Source: Hyphomonadaceae bacterium UKL13-1
GTDB taxonomy: Bacteria; Pseudomonadota; Alphaproteobacteria; Caulobacterales; Aquidulcibacteraceae
NCBI GenBank assembly: GCA_001602435.1
Contig: CP012156.1
Span: 3,355,898 to 3,419,897, forward strand
Length of the DNA: 64,000 nt
Reading direction: 5' to 3'
A program made the translations under genes and the position numbers. The notes beneath the pieces are model-generated. The model was not told where the DNA came from, made no database searches, and saw only the letters and a program-made list of their open reading frames with translations. This document shows positions 34,287 to 43,706 of the stretch, piece after piece (the stretch's first letter is position 1; every line of letters starts with the position of its first letter).

Positions 34287-35378
34287 ATGAGCGGCAAAAT
34301 ACGGGTGGGAGTCATTGGCACAGGCATGATGGGCTATGAGCACATCAATAATTTGAAGCTGATGCCCGAAGTTGAAATCACAGCTTTGGCAGACCCGACC
34401 GAAAAGATGCTGGCTTTGGGCAAAGGCATGCTGGGCCCTGCAGGCGCTAATGTGGCGACCTTTGCGACAGGGGATGAGCTTTTGGCCGCTGGCCTCGTCG
34501 ATGCCGTCGTCATCGCCTCGCCAAACTTCACCCACCACGATGTGTTACAGCCCGTATTCAAAAGCGGCGTGCATGTCTTGTGCGAAAAGCCCTTATGCAC
34601 CACCGCAGAGGACGCCGCCCGCATCCGCGACCAAGCCGCAGCTTATAAGGGCGTGTTCTGGGTAGGGATGGAATATCGCTTCATGCCACCCGCGACGGAA
34701 TTTGTGACCCGCGTGCATCGCGGCGATGTCGGCCGCTTGATGATGGTGTCGATCCGTGAACATCGCTTCCCCTTCTTGCAGAAGGTCGATGATTGGAACC
34801 GTTTCTCGGCCAATACGGGCGGGACGATGGTCGAGAAGTGCTGCCACTTCTTCGATCTGATGCGCCATATCATCCAGTCCGAGCCGACCCGGGTTTATTG
34901 CTCGGGCAATATGGACATCAACCACCAAGACGAGCGCTATGACGGTCGCAAGCCCGACATTATCGACAACAGCTTTACTGTCGTCGATTTCGCCAATGGC
35001 ACGCGCGCCATGCTCGATCTGTGCATGTTCGCCGATGGCGCCGAGCATCAGGAAGAAATTTCGGCAACCGGCGATAAAGCCCGCCTCGACGTGCTGATCC
35101 CCCCCGGTGAAATGGTGATGAGCCCACGGGTTGGCTTCCGCCAGCCTAAGCAAGTCACGCGCGAAACCATCCATGTCGATCCCGTCGCACTCGAGGCCGG
35201 CTCGCACTTTGGCGCGACCTTCTATCAACAGCGGGCTTGGATCGACGCGATCTTGAACGGCGCGCCAGTCCAGGTGACGGCCCAAGACGGCCTGCAAGCT
35301 GTGCGCATGGGTGCCGCAGCAGAGCTATCGGCAGCAACCGGTCGTGCGATTGAGATGAGCGAAATTGCTGGCGGCTAA
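34287..35378 (+). CDS. Gfo/Idh/MocA-family oxidoreductase
   Basis: A 363-residue NAD(P)-dependent sugar oxidoreductase fold: Rossmann motif 'GVIGTGMMGYEHINN' (residues about 8-22), 'ASPNFTHHDVL', the catalytic-site 'CEKPL' (EKP at 100-102) and 'GTMVEKCCHFFDLMRHII'. The family covers sugar and inositol dehydrogenases, GH109, and NAD-dependent glycosidases including a sulfoquinovosidase family (GH188). Membership in that last group is a guess prompted by the sulfonate genes on both sides. The start is chosen because GGGGAGAGGT lies 4 nt before this ATG. It is divergent from the SsuD-like gene. Confidence 0.82.
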   Translation: MSGKIRVGVIGTGMMGYEHINNLKLMPEVEITALADPTEKMLALGKGMLGPAGANVATFATGDELLAAGLVDAVVIASPNFTHHDVLQPVFKSGVHVLCEKPLCTTAEDAARIRDQAAAYKGVFWVGMEYRFMPPATEFVTRVHRGDVGRLMMVSIREHRFPFLQKVDDWNRFSANTGGTMVEKCCHFFDLMRHIIQSEPTRVYCSGNMDINHQDERYDGRKPDIIDNSFTVVDFANGTRAMLDLCMFADGAEHQEEISATGDKARLDVLIPPGEMVMSPRVGFRQPKQVTRETIHVDPVALEAGSHFGATFYQQRAWIDAILNGAPVQVTAQDGLQAVRMGAAAELSAATGRAIEMSEIAGG

Positions 35379-35402
35379 AGCCGGATTTCTGAGCTAAAGA
35401 AG

Positions 35403-35433
35403 GGGCTGGGGTCAGGCGACCTCAGCCCTTTTT
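35403..35433 (+). terminator. Rho-independent terminator after the Gfo/Idh/MocA gene
   Basis: An 11-bp stem with one G-T pair, GGGCTGGGGTC pairing with GACCTCAGCCC around loop AGGC, is followed by TTTTT. It lies between convergent genes and, with the A-rich AAAGAA side, may also act on the minus-strand ABC operon that ends at 35443. Confidence 0.85.
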
Positions 35434-35442
35434 CATGTCGGC

Positions 35443-36201
35443 CTAATGCGCTTCCCGCGCGCGGGGGTCGTCGCCAAACAATTTGTCGAGGATTTGGCCC
35501 TCAAGGGCGGCAAACTCTGGCGTACCGCGTTTGCGCGGGCGGGGCAGGTTGACGGGCAAATCCAACACCACTTGGCCATGATCAATCAGGATCACGCGGT
35601 CGCCGAGCGCCACAGCCTCACCCACATCATGGGTGACCATCAAAGCGGTAAAGCCCAAATCTTGCCACACCCCTTCGAGGAGCGCCTGCATGTCAATGCG
35701 GGTTAAGGCGTCCAGTGCGCCCAATGGTTCGTCCAAGGCCAACAAAGTTGGTTGTGATACAAGGGCGCGGGCCAAGGCCACACGTTGCCGCATTCCGCCC
35801 GAAAGCTGGGATGGCCATAGGCCTTCGCGGCCTTTCAGGCCCACTTCATCGAGGATCGCGGCGGCTTGGTTGTCTGCAGCCTTGCCCGATTGGCCTTCGC
35901 CGAGGCCCACGGCGACATTGTCCTTGACGCTGGCCCACGGCAGCAAACGCGGCTCTTGAAACACGATGCGGGCCGCTTGTTCTTTCAGCGCCGGGGCGTC
36001 CAACACGCCAGCAGTGACCGAGTCCAAGCCGATCATCAAGCGCAGCAATGTTGACTTCCCGCAGCCGGACTTTCCCACGATGGACACAAATTGACCCGCC
36101 GGGATTTCAAGGTCGATCCCTTGCAGAACGACATTGCTGCCAAAGGCTTTTTTCACATCTTTCAGGCTAACGCGTGACCCGCCGGTTGGTTGGCTGCTCA
36201 T
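35443..36201 (-). CDS. ssuB: ABC transporter ATPase, sulfonate/nitrate type
   Basis: A 252-residue ATPase of the SsuB/TauB/NrtD group: Walker A 'GKSGCGKST' (residues 43-51), signature 'LSGGMRQRVALARALV', Walker B 'LLALDEPLGALDA', and H-loop 'MVTHDVGEAVALGDRV'. It drives import with the permease encoded 3 bp upstream. The substrate is inferred from the SsuD-like gene nearby. It is the last gene of the receptor-binding protein-permease-ATPase operon. Confidence 0.85.
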   Translation of the reverse strand: MSSQPTGGSRVSLKDVKKAFGSNVVLQGIDLEIPAGQFVSIVGKSGCGKSTLLRLMIGLDSVTAGVLDAPALKEQAARIVFQEPRLLPWASVKDNVAVGLGEGQSGKAADNQAAAILDEVGLKGREGLWPSQLSGGMRQRVALARALVSQPTLLALDEPLGALDALTRIDMQALLEGVWQDLGFTALMVTHDVGEAVALGDRVILIDHGQVVLDLPVNLPRPRKRGTPEFAALEGQILDKLFGDDPRAREAH

Positions 36202-36204
36202 GGT

Positions 36205-36987
36205 TTAGACCTTCGCATAAGCTGGGTTCCACGCGAGGAACTTGCGTTCCAGTGCGCGGGTGGCGCTATCGGCTAGCTTGCCCAAAATCGCATAAATGAC
36301 AATCGATAGAACGACGATGTCTGTCTGCATGAACTCGCGCGCAGCCATGGCCATATGGCCAATGCCAGAATTGGCCGCGATGGTTTCTGCCACGATCAAG
36401 GTCAGCCACATCACGCCCAAAGCAAAGCGCAGGCCGACGAAGATAGAGGGCAGGGCACCCGGCAAAATCACCTTCAAGAACAAGGTGCGGTTATTCATGC
36501 CGTAAATGCGGCCCATCTCGATCAATTGCGGGTCAACATTGCGGACCCCGTGCAAGGTGTTGAGATAGATCGGGAAGAACACACCCAGTGCGACCAAGAA
36601 CAAACGTGCGCTCTCGCCAATGCCAAACCAGATGATGACCAAAGGAATCAAAGCCAAGTGCGGGATGTTGCGGATCATCTGAAGCGTTGGGTCCAGCAGC
36701 ATTTCTGCCTGCTTACTGAGACCATTGAGTAGACCAAGGCTAAAGCCAATCGCCCCACCAATAATCAGGCCACTCATGGCGCGCGCAAAGCTGACGCCCA
36801 GATTATCAACCAAACTGCCATCTTGGAGCTTGACCCAAGCGGCTTGCAGCACGGCAGTCGGGGCAGGCAGGATGTTGGGCGGCAGCCAGCCCAAGCTGGA
36901 TGAAACTTGCCAGAGAATGATCAGTGCCAAAGGCACTAACCACGGAAGTGCCCGACTAAAAGGACCTTCGGAGGCCGTTGCTGCCAT
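36205..36987 (-). CDS. ssuC: ABC transporter permease, sulfonate/nitrate type
   Basis: A 260-residue inner-membrane permease with about six helices and the EAA loop in 'EMGRIYGMNNRTLFLKVILP' followed by 'GALPSIFVGLRFALGVMW'. This matches SsuC/TauC permeases. It lies 3 bp from both neighbours, so the operon is read as one message. Length and helix count are normal. Confidence 0.86.
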   Translation of the reverse strand: MAATASEGPFSRALPWLVPLALIILWQVSSSLGWLPPNILPAPTAVLQAAWVKLQDGSLVDNLGVSFARAMSGLIIGGAIGFSLGLLNGLSKQAEMLLDPTLQMIRNIPHLALIPLVIIWFGIGESARLFLVALGVFFPIYLNTLHGVRNVDPQLIEMGRIYGMNNRTLFLKVILPGALPSIFVGLRFALGVMWLTLIVAETIAANSGIGHMAMAAREFMQTDIVVLSIVIYAILGKLADSATRALERKFLAWNPAYAKV

Positions 36988-36990
36988 CTT

Positions 36991-37962
36991 CTACCCTGTC
37001 CAGCCGCGCCAGGCGGCATCGCTGATGATAACTTTCTTGGGTATGATCCCCATTTGCGCAAAGCGGTCAACCGTTGCTTGTTGTGCGGCCAGCACATCGT
37101 CGGTCAAGGGCTCTACTTTAAAGTCTGTCCGCTTCATCGTGTCTTTGAGAAGCTCGAGCTCTAGGCCGGATGCTTTGGCGGAAATCTCGGCCACGGCATC
37201 GGTATTGGCGGCACACCATTCGCCTTCTTTGGCGATGGCAGACAGCAAAACTTTCAGGTCTTCAGGGCGTGCTTCGGCAAATTTTGCGTTCGCCAAGAGG
37301 AAGCTTGCTCCGCCACCCAGTTGATCCAGACCCGATAGAACCCGCGCACCCTGATCGCGGATCGCGAGGCTGTAATAGGGGTCCCAGATCACCCAGCCAT
37401 CAATGCCGCCTTGGGCAAAGGCCGCCGCGGCGTCGGCTGGGCCGAGATTGACCGCTTCCACATCGGCCAGCGTTAGGCCAACGCTTTGCAGCGCAATGAC
37501 CGCACTATTATGCGCCGAGGAGCCGCGCGTGAAGCACAGCTTCTTGCCTTTCAGGTCCTTGAGGGACTGAACCGAAGAGCCTTTTGGCGTGATGATCCCG
37601 CCTGCTTTGCCCGAAAGACGGACTTGGGCCACATATTTGATCGGGGCATTTGCCACTTGGGCAAAAATCGGTGGGGTATCGCCAGTCAGGCCCAAATCGA
37701 CAGAGCCGACGGCCATGGCTTCTAAAAGGGGTGGGCCGGATGGGAACTCAACCCAATTCAGCGGCGTGATGCCGGCTGTCTTGAGCGGTTCAACCAATGA
37801 GCCGCGTGTTTGGGCCACCAGCATGACCCCGTTTTTTTGAAAGGCGAGATTAACGCCCTTGCCTGTGGAACCGCTGCCTTGGCCACAGGCGGCAAGGGCA
37901 GCCGAAGCTGCCCCTGCTACCAAGAGACCGCGACGCGAGAACCTGTCCGCAATCGCTGTCAT
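36991..37962 (-). CDS. ssuA: Sulfonate-type ABC substrate-binding lipoprotein
   Basis: A 323-residue NMT1/SsuA-like periplasmic binding protein: 'EFPSGPPLLEAMAVGSVDLG', 'LKGKKLCFTRGSSAHNSAV' and 'GGIDGWVIWDPYYSLA' are SsuA landmarks. The N-terminus combines a twin arginine ('SRRGLLVAG') with a lipobox ('ALAAC', Cys near 26), so it may be a Tat-exported lipoprotein. Binding specificity cannot be read from the sequence. It starts 4 bp after the TonB receptor stop. Confidence 0.86.
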   Translation of the reverse strand: MTAIADRFSRRGLLVAGAASAALAACGQGSGSTGKGVNLAFQKNGVMLVAQTRGSLVEPLKTAGITPLNWVEFPSGPPLLEAMAVGSVDLGLTGDTPPIFAQVANAPIKYVAQVRLSGKAGGIITPKGSSVQSLKDLKGKKLCFTRGSSAHNSAVIALQSVGLTLADVEAVNLGPADAAAAFAQGGIDGWVIWDPYYSLAIRDQGARVLSGLDQLGGGASFLLANAKFAEARPEDLKVLLSAIAKEGEWCAANTDAVAEISAKASGLELELLKDTMKRTDFKVEPLTDDVLAAQQATVDRFAQMGIIPKKVIISDAAWRGWTG

Positions 37963-37966
37963 AGGA

Positions 37967-40273
37967 TTAGCCCCCGAACTTCGCGCGCAGGGTCAAACCG
38001 ACATAACGGTCTGCATCGCGTGGGATCAGATAGCGAAGCGAACCACCTGGGCCACCTGGCGTGACCAACGATGCATATTTCTCGTCGGTCAGGTTCTTGA
38101 TGTTCAAGGTCAAGCGATAACGGTCTTGCTTGTCGCTGATCCCAATCGACGCATCGACGATGGTGGTTTCAGGGATGCGCAGCAATGGGTTCTCGCCAAT
38201 GTCGGAGAATTGGTCGCTGCTGTAGGAAACCTGGCCATTCAAGTGAATGATCCCTGGAACCGCTTCAGGTTCCCACTCATAATTCGCACCCAACGAAGCT
38301 TTGAAGCGTGGCGACAGGGCCAAACGCTCACCCCGACGGGTGGAGGACAGAACCAAGCTGGCATCGCGGAACTCTTCGATCTGGGCGTCGGTGACGGCCA
38401 AACCACCATTGATGGTCAGGCCGCTGTTGGCGCGGATCAACCAGTCGAGCTCGAGGCCCGTGGTCGACACGTTACCAGCATTGGTCAAACGCGTGATGAC
38501 TACACCGTTCAAGGTGTCGAAGTTGTTGGCTTGGAAGTTCTCATAAACAGCGCGGAAAACCGCGAAGTTCAAGATCACGCGGTTGTCCATAAAGGCCGTT
38601 TTCACGCCGCCTTCGGTCGAATCCACGGTTTCTGGCTCAATGGCGTTCAGACCCGTTGGGTTCATGTTGAAGAAGACGTTGTAAGCAGGGCCCTTGTAGC
38701 CACGCGACTGTGTCAAATAGAAGTTGATATCGTCGGTAGCTTGGTACTTCAGACCCAATTTACCGGAGACATTGTCCTCTTTGGTGTTACCTTTGAAGCC
38801 GCTGGTATCGTTGCGCAGGCCTGGCAGGCCGCCAATCGGTGCAGGGATACGGTTGTGGTAGTAGCTGAGCTTGTCTTGGGTGAAGCGCAGGCCACCGACA
38901 ATCGACAGGCGCTCGGTTGCCTTATAGCTGCCGTCTGCAAACAAAGCGGCGTTGCGTGATTCAGAGCCAAAGTTCGCGCTCGAGAAAGCGGTCACGAAGG
39001 TCGAAACGCCGGTAGCGGTCGAGCAAGGACGCTGGCCGGTGGTGTCGATCGCCAAGGTCGAGGCGGAGCAAACAATCACGTCGCGACGGAAGTCACGCTC
39101 AGTTTCAGCGTTCGCATAATAGGCACCAACCACATATTCCAAGGCCTTGCCGCTTGGCGAGGTCAAGCGCAATTCTTGGCTGAACGTGGTCGAGGTTTGT
39201 GGGCCATCGTCATGCAATTGGGCAAAGCCGTTGCCGACATAAGCCGCCGGACGGTCCAACCAGTCGCCTTCGCGAACTTCGCGGTTGTCCCAGCCACGGT
39301 AAGCGGTGATGGAGGTGACGGTGAAGTCGCCAGCTTCCCAATCGGCTTGAGCCGATACACCCCAAGACTCTTCTTCGGTGCGGGTGACGAGGTTGTTGCG
39401 AACAGCGCGGGTTTCGTCGCCTGCAAAGGTGATGCCTGGCAGAAGCGACAGAAGGGCAGCGCCGTTGGCACCCGATGGTGCCGTACCAATGACTTCGCCG
39501 CAGCAATTGTCGTCAGCTTTGCGGTAGTCACCGATCAAGCGCACTTTCAGGCTTTCAGAGGCATCAATGTCCAAGATGCCGCGAACGCCATAACGCTCAT
39601 AGCCATTGATCTTGCTGCCAGTGGTCAGATTGGTGATGTTGCCGTCGTACGAGCCGCCGAAAACCGTGACGCGCGAACGGACGCTGTCGCTGAATGGCAT
39701 GTCGACCGACGCGCGCAGCTTGTACTCATTGCCGTCGTTTGCGGTGACTTGGATGTCGCCGCTATGCACGCGGCCTGGGCTTTGAGAGATGATGTTGACC
39801 ACACCGGCAGACGAGTTCTTGCCGAACAAAGTACCTTGAGGGCCGCGCAAGACTTCGATGCGCTGAATGTCGGACAAGTCCCCGAATGCTTCACCGGCGC
39901 GTGCCAAAACAACGCCGTCCAACACCACAGCGACGCTAGGCTCTGCTGCGATGGAGAAGTTGATCGTGCCGACGCCGCGCAAGAACAGCGAGGAGTTCAG
40001 GTTCGTGCCGCCCTTACGGAAGTTCAGGGTTGGGATTTGGGTTTGCACGCTTTCGATGTTGTAGCCACCTGCGCGAGCAATTTGCTCTCCGCCGATAACC
40101 GAAACAGCAGCAGCCACTTCTTGCACGTTTTGAACGCGCTTTTGTGCCGTCACGATGATGACTTCAGCACCTTCATCGGATTTTGCTTCGGTAGCCGCCT
40201 GAGCAAATGCACTTGTGCCCATAGCAAAGAAAAGTGTGGCCGCCGCGGCGGACCCAAGTAAAAGATGACGCAT
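37967..40273 (-). CDS. TonB-dependent outer-membrane receptor
   Basis: A 768-residue receptor: signal peptide (1-24, ending AFA), a TonB-box-like 'EVIIVTAQKR' (about 37-46), the plug domain ('GGTNLNSSLFLRGVGTINF', 'IQRIEVLRGPQGTLFGKNSS') and a 22-strand barrel ending in 'RYVGLTLRAKFGG', with the aromatic-rich C-terminal strand in the long Caulobacter-type form. It takes large or scarce substrates across the outer membrane using TonB energy. It heads an operon with the SsuA/C/B importer, so the two probably carry the same substrate. Confidence 0.93.
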   Translation of the reverse strand: MRHLLLGSAAAATLFFAMGTSAFAQAATEAKSDEGAEVIIVTAQKRVQNVQEVAAAVSVIGGEQIARAGGYNIESVQTQIPTLNFRKGGTNLNSSLFLRGVGTINFSIAAEPSVAVVLDGVVLARAGEAFGDLSDIQRIEVLRGPQGTLFGKNSSAGVVNIISQSPGRVHSGDIQVTANDGNEYKLRASVDMPFSDSVRSRVTVFGGSYDGNITNLTTGSKINGYERYGVRGILDIDASESLKVRLIGDYRKADDNCCGEVIGTAPSGANGAALLSLLPGITFAGDETRAVRNNLVTRTEEESWGVSAQADWEAGDFTVTSITAYRGWDNREVREGDWLDRPAAYVGNGFAQLHDDGPQTSTTFSQELRLTSPSGKALEYVVGAYYANAETERDFRRDVIVCSASTLAIDTTGQRPCSTATGVSTFVTAFSSANFGSESRNAALFADGSYKATERLSIVGGLRFTQDKLSYYHNRIPAPIGGLPGLRNDTSGFKGNTKEDNVSGKLGLKYQATDDINFYLTQSRGYKGPAYNVFFNMNPTGLNAIEPETVDSTEGGVKTAFMDNRVILNFAVFRAVYENFQANNFDTLNGVVITRLTNAGNVSTTGLELDWLIRANSGLTINGGLAVTDAQIEEFRDASLVLSSTRRGERLALSPRFKASLGANYEWEPEAVPGIIHLNGQVSYSSDQFSDIGENPLLRIPETTIVDASIGISDKQDRYRLTLNIKNLTDEKYASLVTPGGPGGSLRYLIPRDADRYVGLTLRAKFGG

Positions 40274-40473
40274 GTTATCCCCTCAGTGATGATGGATCTC
40301 TAAGTATCCTTCGATTGACGTCAAAATCACGTTCTCGTCGTGAAAAGCAAGTGGCCTTTGTGTTTGAAACTTCCGATTTGAGTGGCGGGTGCTATTCTCG
40401 CAACACTTTGACCTTGTGCCCTTTCCTTTAAAACAGATTGGCCGATTGCCCTAGCAGCGCAGCTAACCATAGA

Positions 40474-40490
40474 CCTAAGCTAAGCTTAGG
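40474..40490. promoter_or_regulatory. Palindromic operator-like site before mvaB
   Basis: CCTAAGC-TAA-GCTTAGG is a perfect 7-bp inverted repeat with a 3-nt centre. The pentamer CTAAG or its complement recurs four times across 40475-40495. It lies 48 bp before the HMG-CoA lyase start in the divergent gap with the TonB receptor. It is likely a regulator's binding site, but no regulator gene is adjacent. Confidence 0.55.
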
Positions 40491-40537
40491 CTTAGTTTGG
40501 CGGCACACAGCTAAAAGCGCACCACGGGGTAAGGGTC

Positions 40538-41446
40538 ATGAATAGCGTTGAAATTGTTGAAGTTGGTGCGCGCGACGGGTTGCAGAACGAGCCAGACATT
40601 CTGCCGACCGACAAAAAGGTCGCGCTGATCCAAGCCGCCATTGCGGCAGGAGTGCGCCGGATTGAGACTGCCAGCTTCGTGAATCCTCGCCGTGTCCCCC
40701 AGATGGCCGATGCGGAGGCCGTGATGGAGGCCCTGCCTGATAGCGATAAAGTGACCTATATCGGCCTTGTACTGAATGAACGGGGCGCAGAGCGTGCGCT
40801 TCTGACCCGCGTCCATGAACTCGGAGCCGTGGCTGTGGCAAGCGATAGTTTTGCCATGCGCAACCAAGGTCAAACCAGCGCCGAGAGCATCCAAGTCGCC
40901 AATGCGATTGTCGGCATGGCCAAGGCGGCGGGTCGGTCGGGACAGGTCACGATTTCGGCGGCCTTTGGCTGCCCATTTGAAGGTGAAGTCGACCCAGACC
41001 ATGTCGTGGCGATGGCCGAAGCCTTGGCCAAGGCTGGCCCGCGTGAAATTGGCTTAGCCGATACGATTGGCGTGGCGGTGCCCAGCCAAGTTAAGGCCTT
41101 GGTGACGCGCGTCCAAGCTGTTGTCGGTGACATTCCCATCCGCGCGCATTTTCACAATACACGCAACACGGGCCTCGCCAATGCGTGGGCGGCGTTTGAG
41201 GCGGGCGCGGTCACGCTTGATTCCAGTCTGGGCGGGCTGGGCGGTTGCCCATTCGCGCCCAAGGCGACAGGCAATATCCCGACCGAGGACTTACTCTATT
41301 TGCTGCACCGCTCTGGCGTTGCAACCGGGATCGACCTTGATGCCATGATTGAGGCGGGACAATGGTTGACGGACGTGATGGGCAGGCCCTTGCCTTCCAT
41401 GGTCACCAAAGCCGGCAATTTCCCACCACAGACCGCTGCGGCGTGA
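40538..41446 (+). CDS. mvaB: Hydroxymethylglutaryl-CoA lyase
   Basis: A 302-residue HMGL/DRE-TIM lyase that splits HMG-CoA into acetoacetate and acetyl-CoA, the last step of leucine breakdown. 'VGARDGLQNEP' opens the barrel, 'HFHNTRNTGLANA' holds the metal-binding histidines, and 'GLGGCPFAPKATGNIPTEDL' carries the catalytic cysteine loop. It is followed 8 bp later by a CoA-transferase. The usual leucine genes (liuA-D) are not in the window, so the pair may serve a different 3-hydroxy-3-methyl acid. Confidence 0.93.
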   Translation: MNSVEIVEVGARDGLQNEPDILPTDKKVALIQAAIAAGVRRIETASFVNPRRVPQMADAEAVMEALPDSDKVTYIGLVLNERGAERALLTRVHELGAVAVASDSFAMRNQGQTSAESIQVANAIVGMAKAAGRSGQVTISAAFGCPFEGEVDPDHVVAMAEALAKAGPREIGLADTIGVAVPSQVKALVTRVQAVVGDIPIRAHFHNTRNTGLANAWAAFEAGAVTLDSSLGGLGGCPFAPKATGNIPTEDLLYLLHRSGVATGIDLDAMIEAGQWLTDVMGRPLPSMVTKAGNFPPQTAAA

Positions 41447-41454
41447 GGGTTCCC

Positions 41455-42654
41455 ATGTCTGAAGCCACCGGACCCCTGAAAGGCTTGCGCGTCATCGAAT
41501 TAGGCGTGTTATTGGCTGGGCCATTCTGCGGACAAATCTTGGGCGATCTGGGGGCCGAAGTGATCAAGGTCGAGCCCCCCGGCCAAGGCGACCCATTGCG
41601 CGAATGGGGCACGGTGAAAAAGGATGGCCATGGCGTTTGGTTCCCGATTGTTGCCCGCAATAAAAAGTGCATCACACTGGATTTACGACAGGCCGAGGGT
41701 CAAGCGGTCCTAAAAGACCTCATCAAGCAAGCCGACTTCCTGTTGGAGAATTTTCGCCCCGGCACGCTGGAGAAATGGGGTTTGGGCTATGACGTTTTGT
41801 CGGCCATTAATCCCGGTCTGATCATGATCCGCGTGTCCGGCTATGGCCAGACAGGCCCCAACAGTCCCAAGGCGGGCTATGCCAGTGTGGGCGAGGCGAT
41901 GGGTGGCCTACGCTATGTGATGGGCGAGCCTGATCGCATGCCGTCGCGGGCAGGCATCTCCATCGGCGACAGTTTAGCCGCGACTTATGCCGCCATCGGC
42001 GCGTTGGCAGCACTGGAGCATCGCCGCAATACAGGGCGCGGCCAGATCGTCGATTCTGCGATTTATGAAGCCTGCTTTGCCATGATGGAAAGCCTCGTGC
42101 CAGACTATCATTTCGGCGGCTATATCCGCGAGCGGACGGGCTCTTTCCTGCCGAAAATCGCTCCGTCCAATATCTATCCGGCCAGCGACGGGATGCTGAT
42201 CCTTGCCGCCAATCAAGACACGGTTTGGCGACGCTTGGCTGAAGCCATGGGCCAGCCCGAACTTGCCGATGATCCGCGCTTTCTGAACCATGTCGCGCGC
42301 GGCGAGAACCAAGCCGAATTGGATGCTTTGGTGAGTGCCTGGAGCATTCAGATGACGTGCACCGACTTAGAGGCCGTGTGCGAGGCCCATGGCGTGCCAT
42401 GTGGTCGCATCTATCGCGCACCAGATATGTTGGCCGACCCACACTTTGCTGCCCGCGAAGCGATTGTCACAGTCGAGCATCCAGAGCTGGGGCCGTTCCC
42501 GATGCCAAACGTCTTCCCGAAACTATCGAGCACACCAGGTAATGTGCGCTGGACAGGGCCGGAGCTGGGTAGCCATACCAGCGAAGTCCTCACCGACATG
42601 CTGGGCTATGATGCCGATAAGATCGCCACCCTCAAGCGTGCGGGCGTGATTTAG
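41455..42654 (+). CDS. CaiB/BaiF-family (class III) CoA-transferase
   Basis: A 399-residue class III CoA-transferase: '[20 protein letters not shown]', '[18 protein letters not shown]', the catalytic Asp expected in '[13 protein letters not shown]', and '[10 protein letters not shown]' near the end. It moves CoA between carboxylic acids, often activating a substrate for the neighbouring lyase. I set the start at ATG 41455 because the longer frame from 41362 lies within mvaB. It is convergent with ruvB, overlapping it by 4 bp. Confidence 0.9.
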   Translation: MSEATGPLKGLRVIELGVLLAGPFCGQILGDLGAEVIKVEPPGQGDPLREWGTVKKDGHGVWFPIVARNKKCITLDLRQAEGQAVLKDLIKQADFLLENFRPGTLEKWGLGYDVLSAINPGLIMIRVSGYGQTGPNSPKAGYASVGEAMGGLRYVMGEPDRMPSRAGISIGDSLAATYAAIGALAALEHRRNTGRGQIVDSAIYEACFAMMESLVPDYHFGGYIRERTGSFLPKIAPSNIYPASDGMLILAANQDTVWRRLAEAMGQPELADDPRFLNHVARGENQAELDALVSAWSIQMTCTDLEAVCEAHGVPCGRIYRAPDMLADPHFAAREAIVTVEHPELGPFPMPNVFPKLSSTPGNVRWTGPELGSHTSEVLTDMLGYDADKIATLKRAGVI

Positions 42655-43706
42655 CGCGCTGAATCGTCAAACAGGCCTGATTGGGGTGGGGCCTTGGGTT
42701 CTGGCAGGCCGAACAGCTGGTAGGCCCGGGCTGCGGCCACACGGCCACGCGGTGTGCGCATGATAAAGCCTTGCTGCATCAAATAAGGCTCAATCACATC
42801 CTCCACCCCGTCACGGGCTTCGGAGATGGCAGCTGCAAGGGTTTCAACACCAACTGGCCCACCGCCATAAGTCTCCACCAGGGCACGCAGATAGCGGCGG
42901 TCGAGCATATCAAGCCCGTCAGGATCAATATCGAGACGGGCTAGACCATGGGCGGCGGTCTGGGCATCTAAGGGGCTGCCCAAGGCATCAGCAAAGTCAC
43001 GCACGCGGCGTAATAAGCGCACGGCGATCCGGGGGGTGCCCCGAGCACGGCGTGCAATTTCGGTGGCCCCATCGGGGGTCAAGGGTGCCCCAAGCTTTCC
43101 TGCTGCGCGTCGCAGGATGAGTTCCAAGTCCGCCACGCTATAAAAATCGAGGCGCGAGACGATGCCAAATCGGTCGCGCAACGGCGTTGATAATAGGCCC
43201 GCGCGCGTCGTCGCACCAACCAACGTAAAGGGTGATAGATCAATGCGGATCGACCGGGCCGAAGGACCTTCGCCAATCACCAGATCCAGCGCGTAATCTT
43301 CCATCGCCGGATAGAGAATTTCCTCCACCGCTGCCGGCAGACGGTGGATTTCGTCGATGAACAGCACGTCGCGCGGTTCGAGATTGGTCAGAAGGGCTGC
43401 AAGATCGCCCGCTTTGGCGATAACAGGCCCAGATGTTGTTTTGAGGTTCACGCCTAATTCGCGCGCCGTAATCTGCGCCAGCGTGGTCTTGCCGAGACCT
43501 GGTGGACCAAACAGCAGCAAATGGTCCATCGCATCGCCCCGCCCTTTGGCGGCACGCACGAAGATTTCGAGGTTTGCTTTAAGATCGGTCTGGCCAACAA
43601 ATTCGTCGAAGCCCGACGGGCGCAGCGCGCGGTCGAGCGTGTCGCCGACCCGCAATTCCGATGAAATGAGGCGTTCGCCGTCAATGCCCTCACCCGACTG
43701 GTTCAT
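42651..43706 (-). CDS. ruvB: Holliday junction branch-migration ATPase RuvB
   Basis: A 351-residue AAA+ motor: Walker A 'GPPGLGKTT', Walker B/box '[11 protein letters not shown]', sensor 1 'LVGATTRAG', a winged-helix DNA-binding C-terminus with '[20 protein letters not shown]'. It drives branch migration with RuvA on the junction that RuvC cuts. The start overlaps the ruvA stop by 4 bp. Confidence 0.97.
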   Translation of the reverse strand: MNQSGEGIDGERLISSELRVGDTLDRALRPSGFDEFVGQTDLKANLEIFVRAAKGRGDAMDHLLLFGPPGLGKTTLAQITARELGVNLKTTSGPVIAKAGDLAALLTNLEPRDVLFIDEIHRLPAAVEEILYPAMEDYALDLVIGEGPSARSIRIDLSPFTLVGATTRAGLLSTPLRDRFGIVSRLDFYSVADLELILRRAAGKLGAPLTPDGATEIARRARGTPRIAVRLLRRVRDFADALGSPLDAQTAAHGLARLDIDPDGLDMLDRRYLRALVETYGGGPVGVETLAAAISEARDGVEDVIEPYLMQQGFIMRTPRGRVAAARAYQLFGLPEPKAPPQSGLFDDSAR

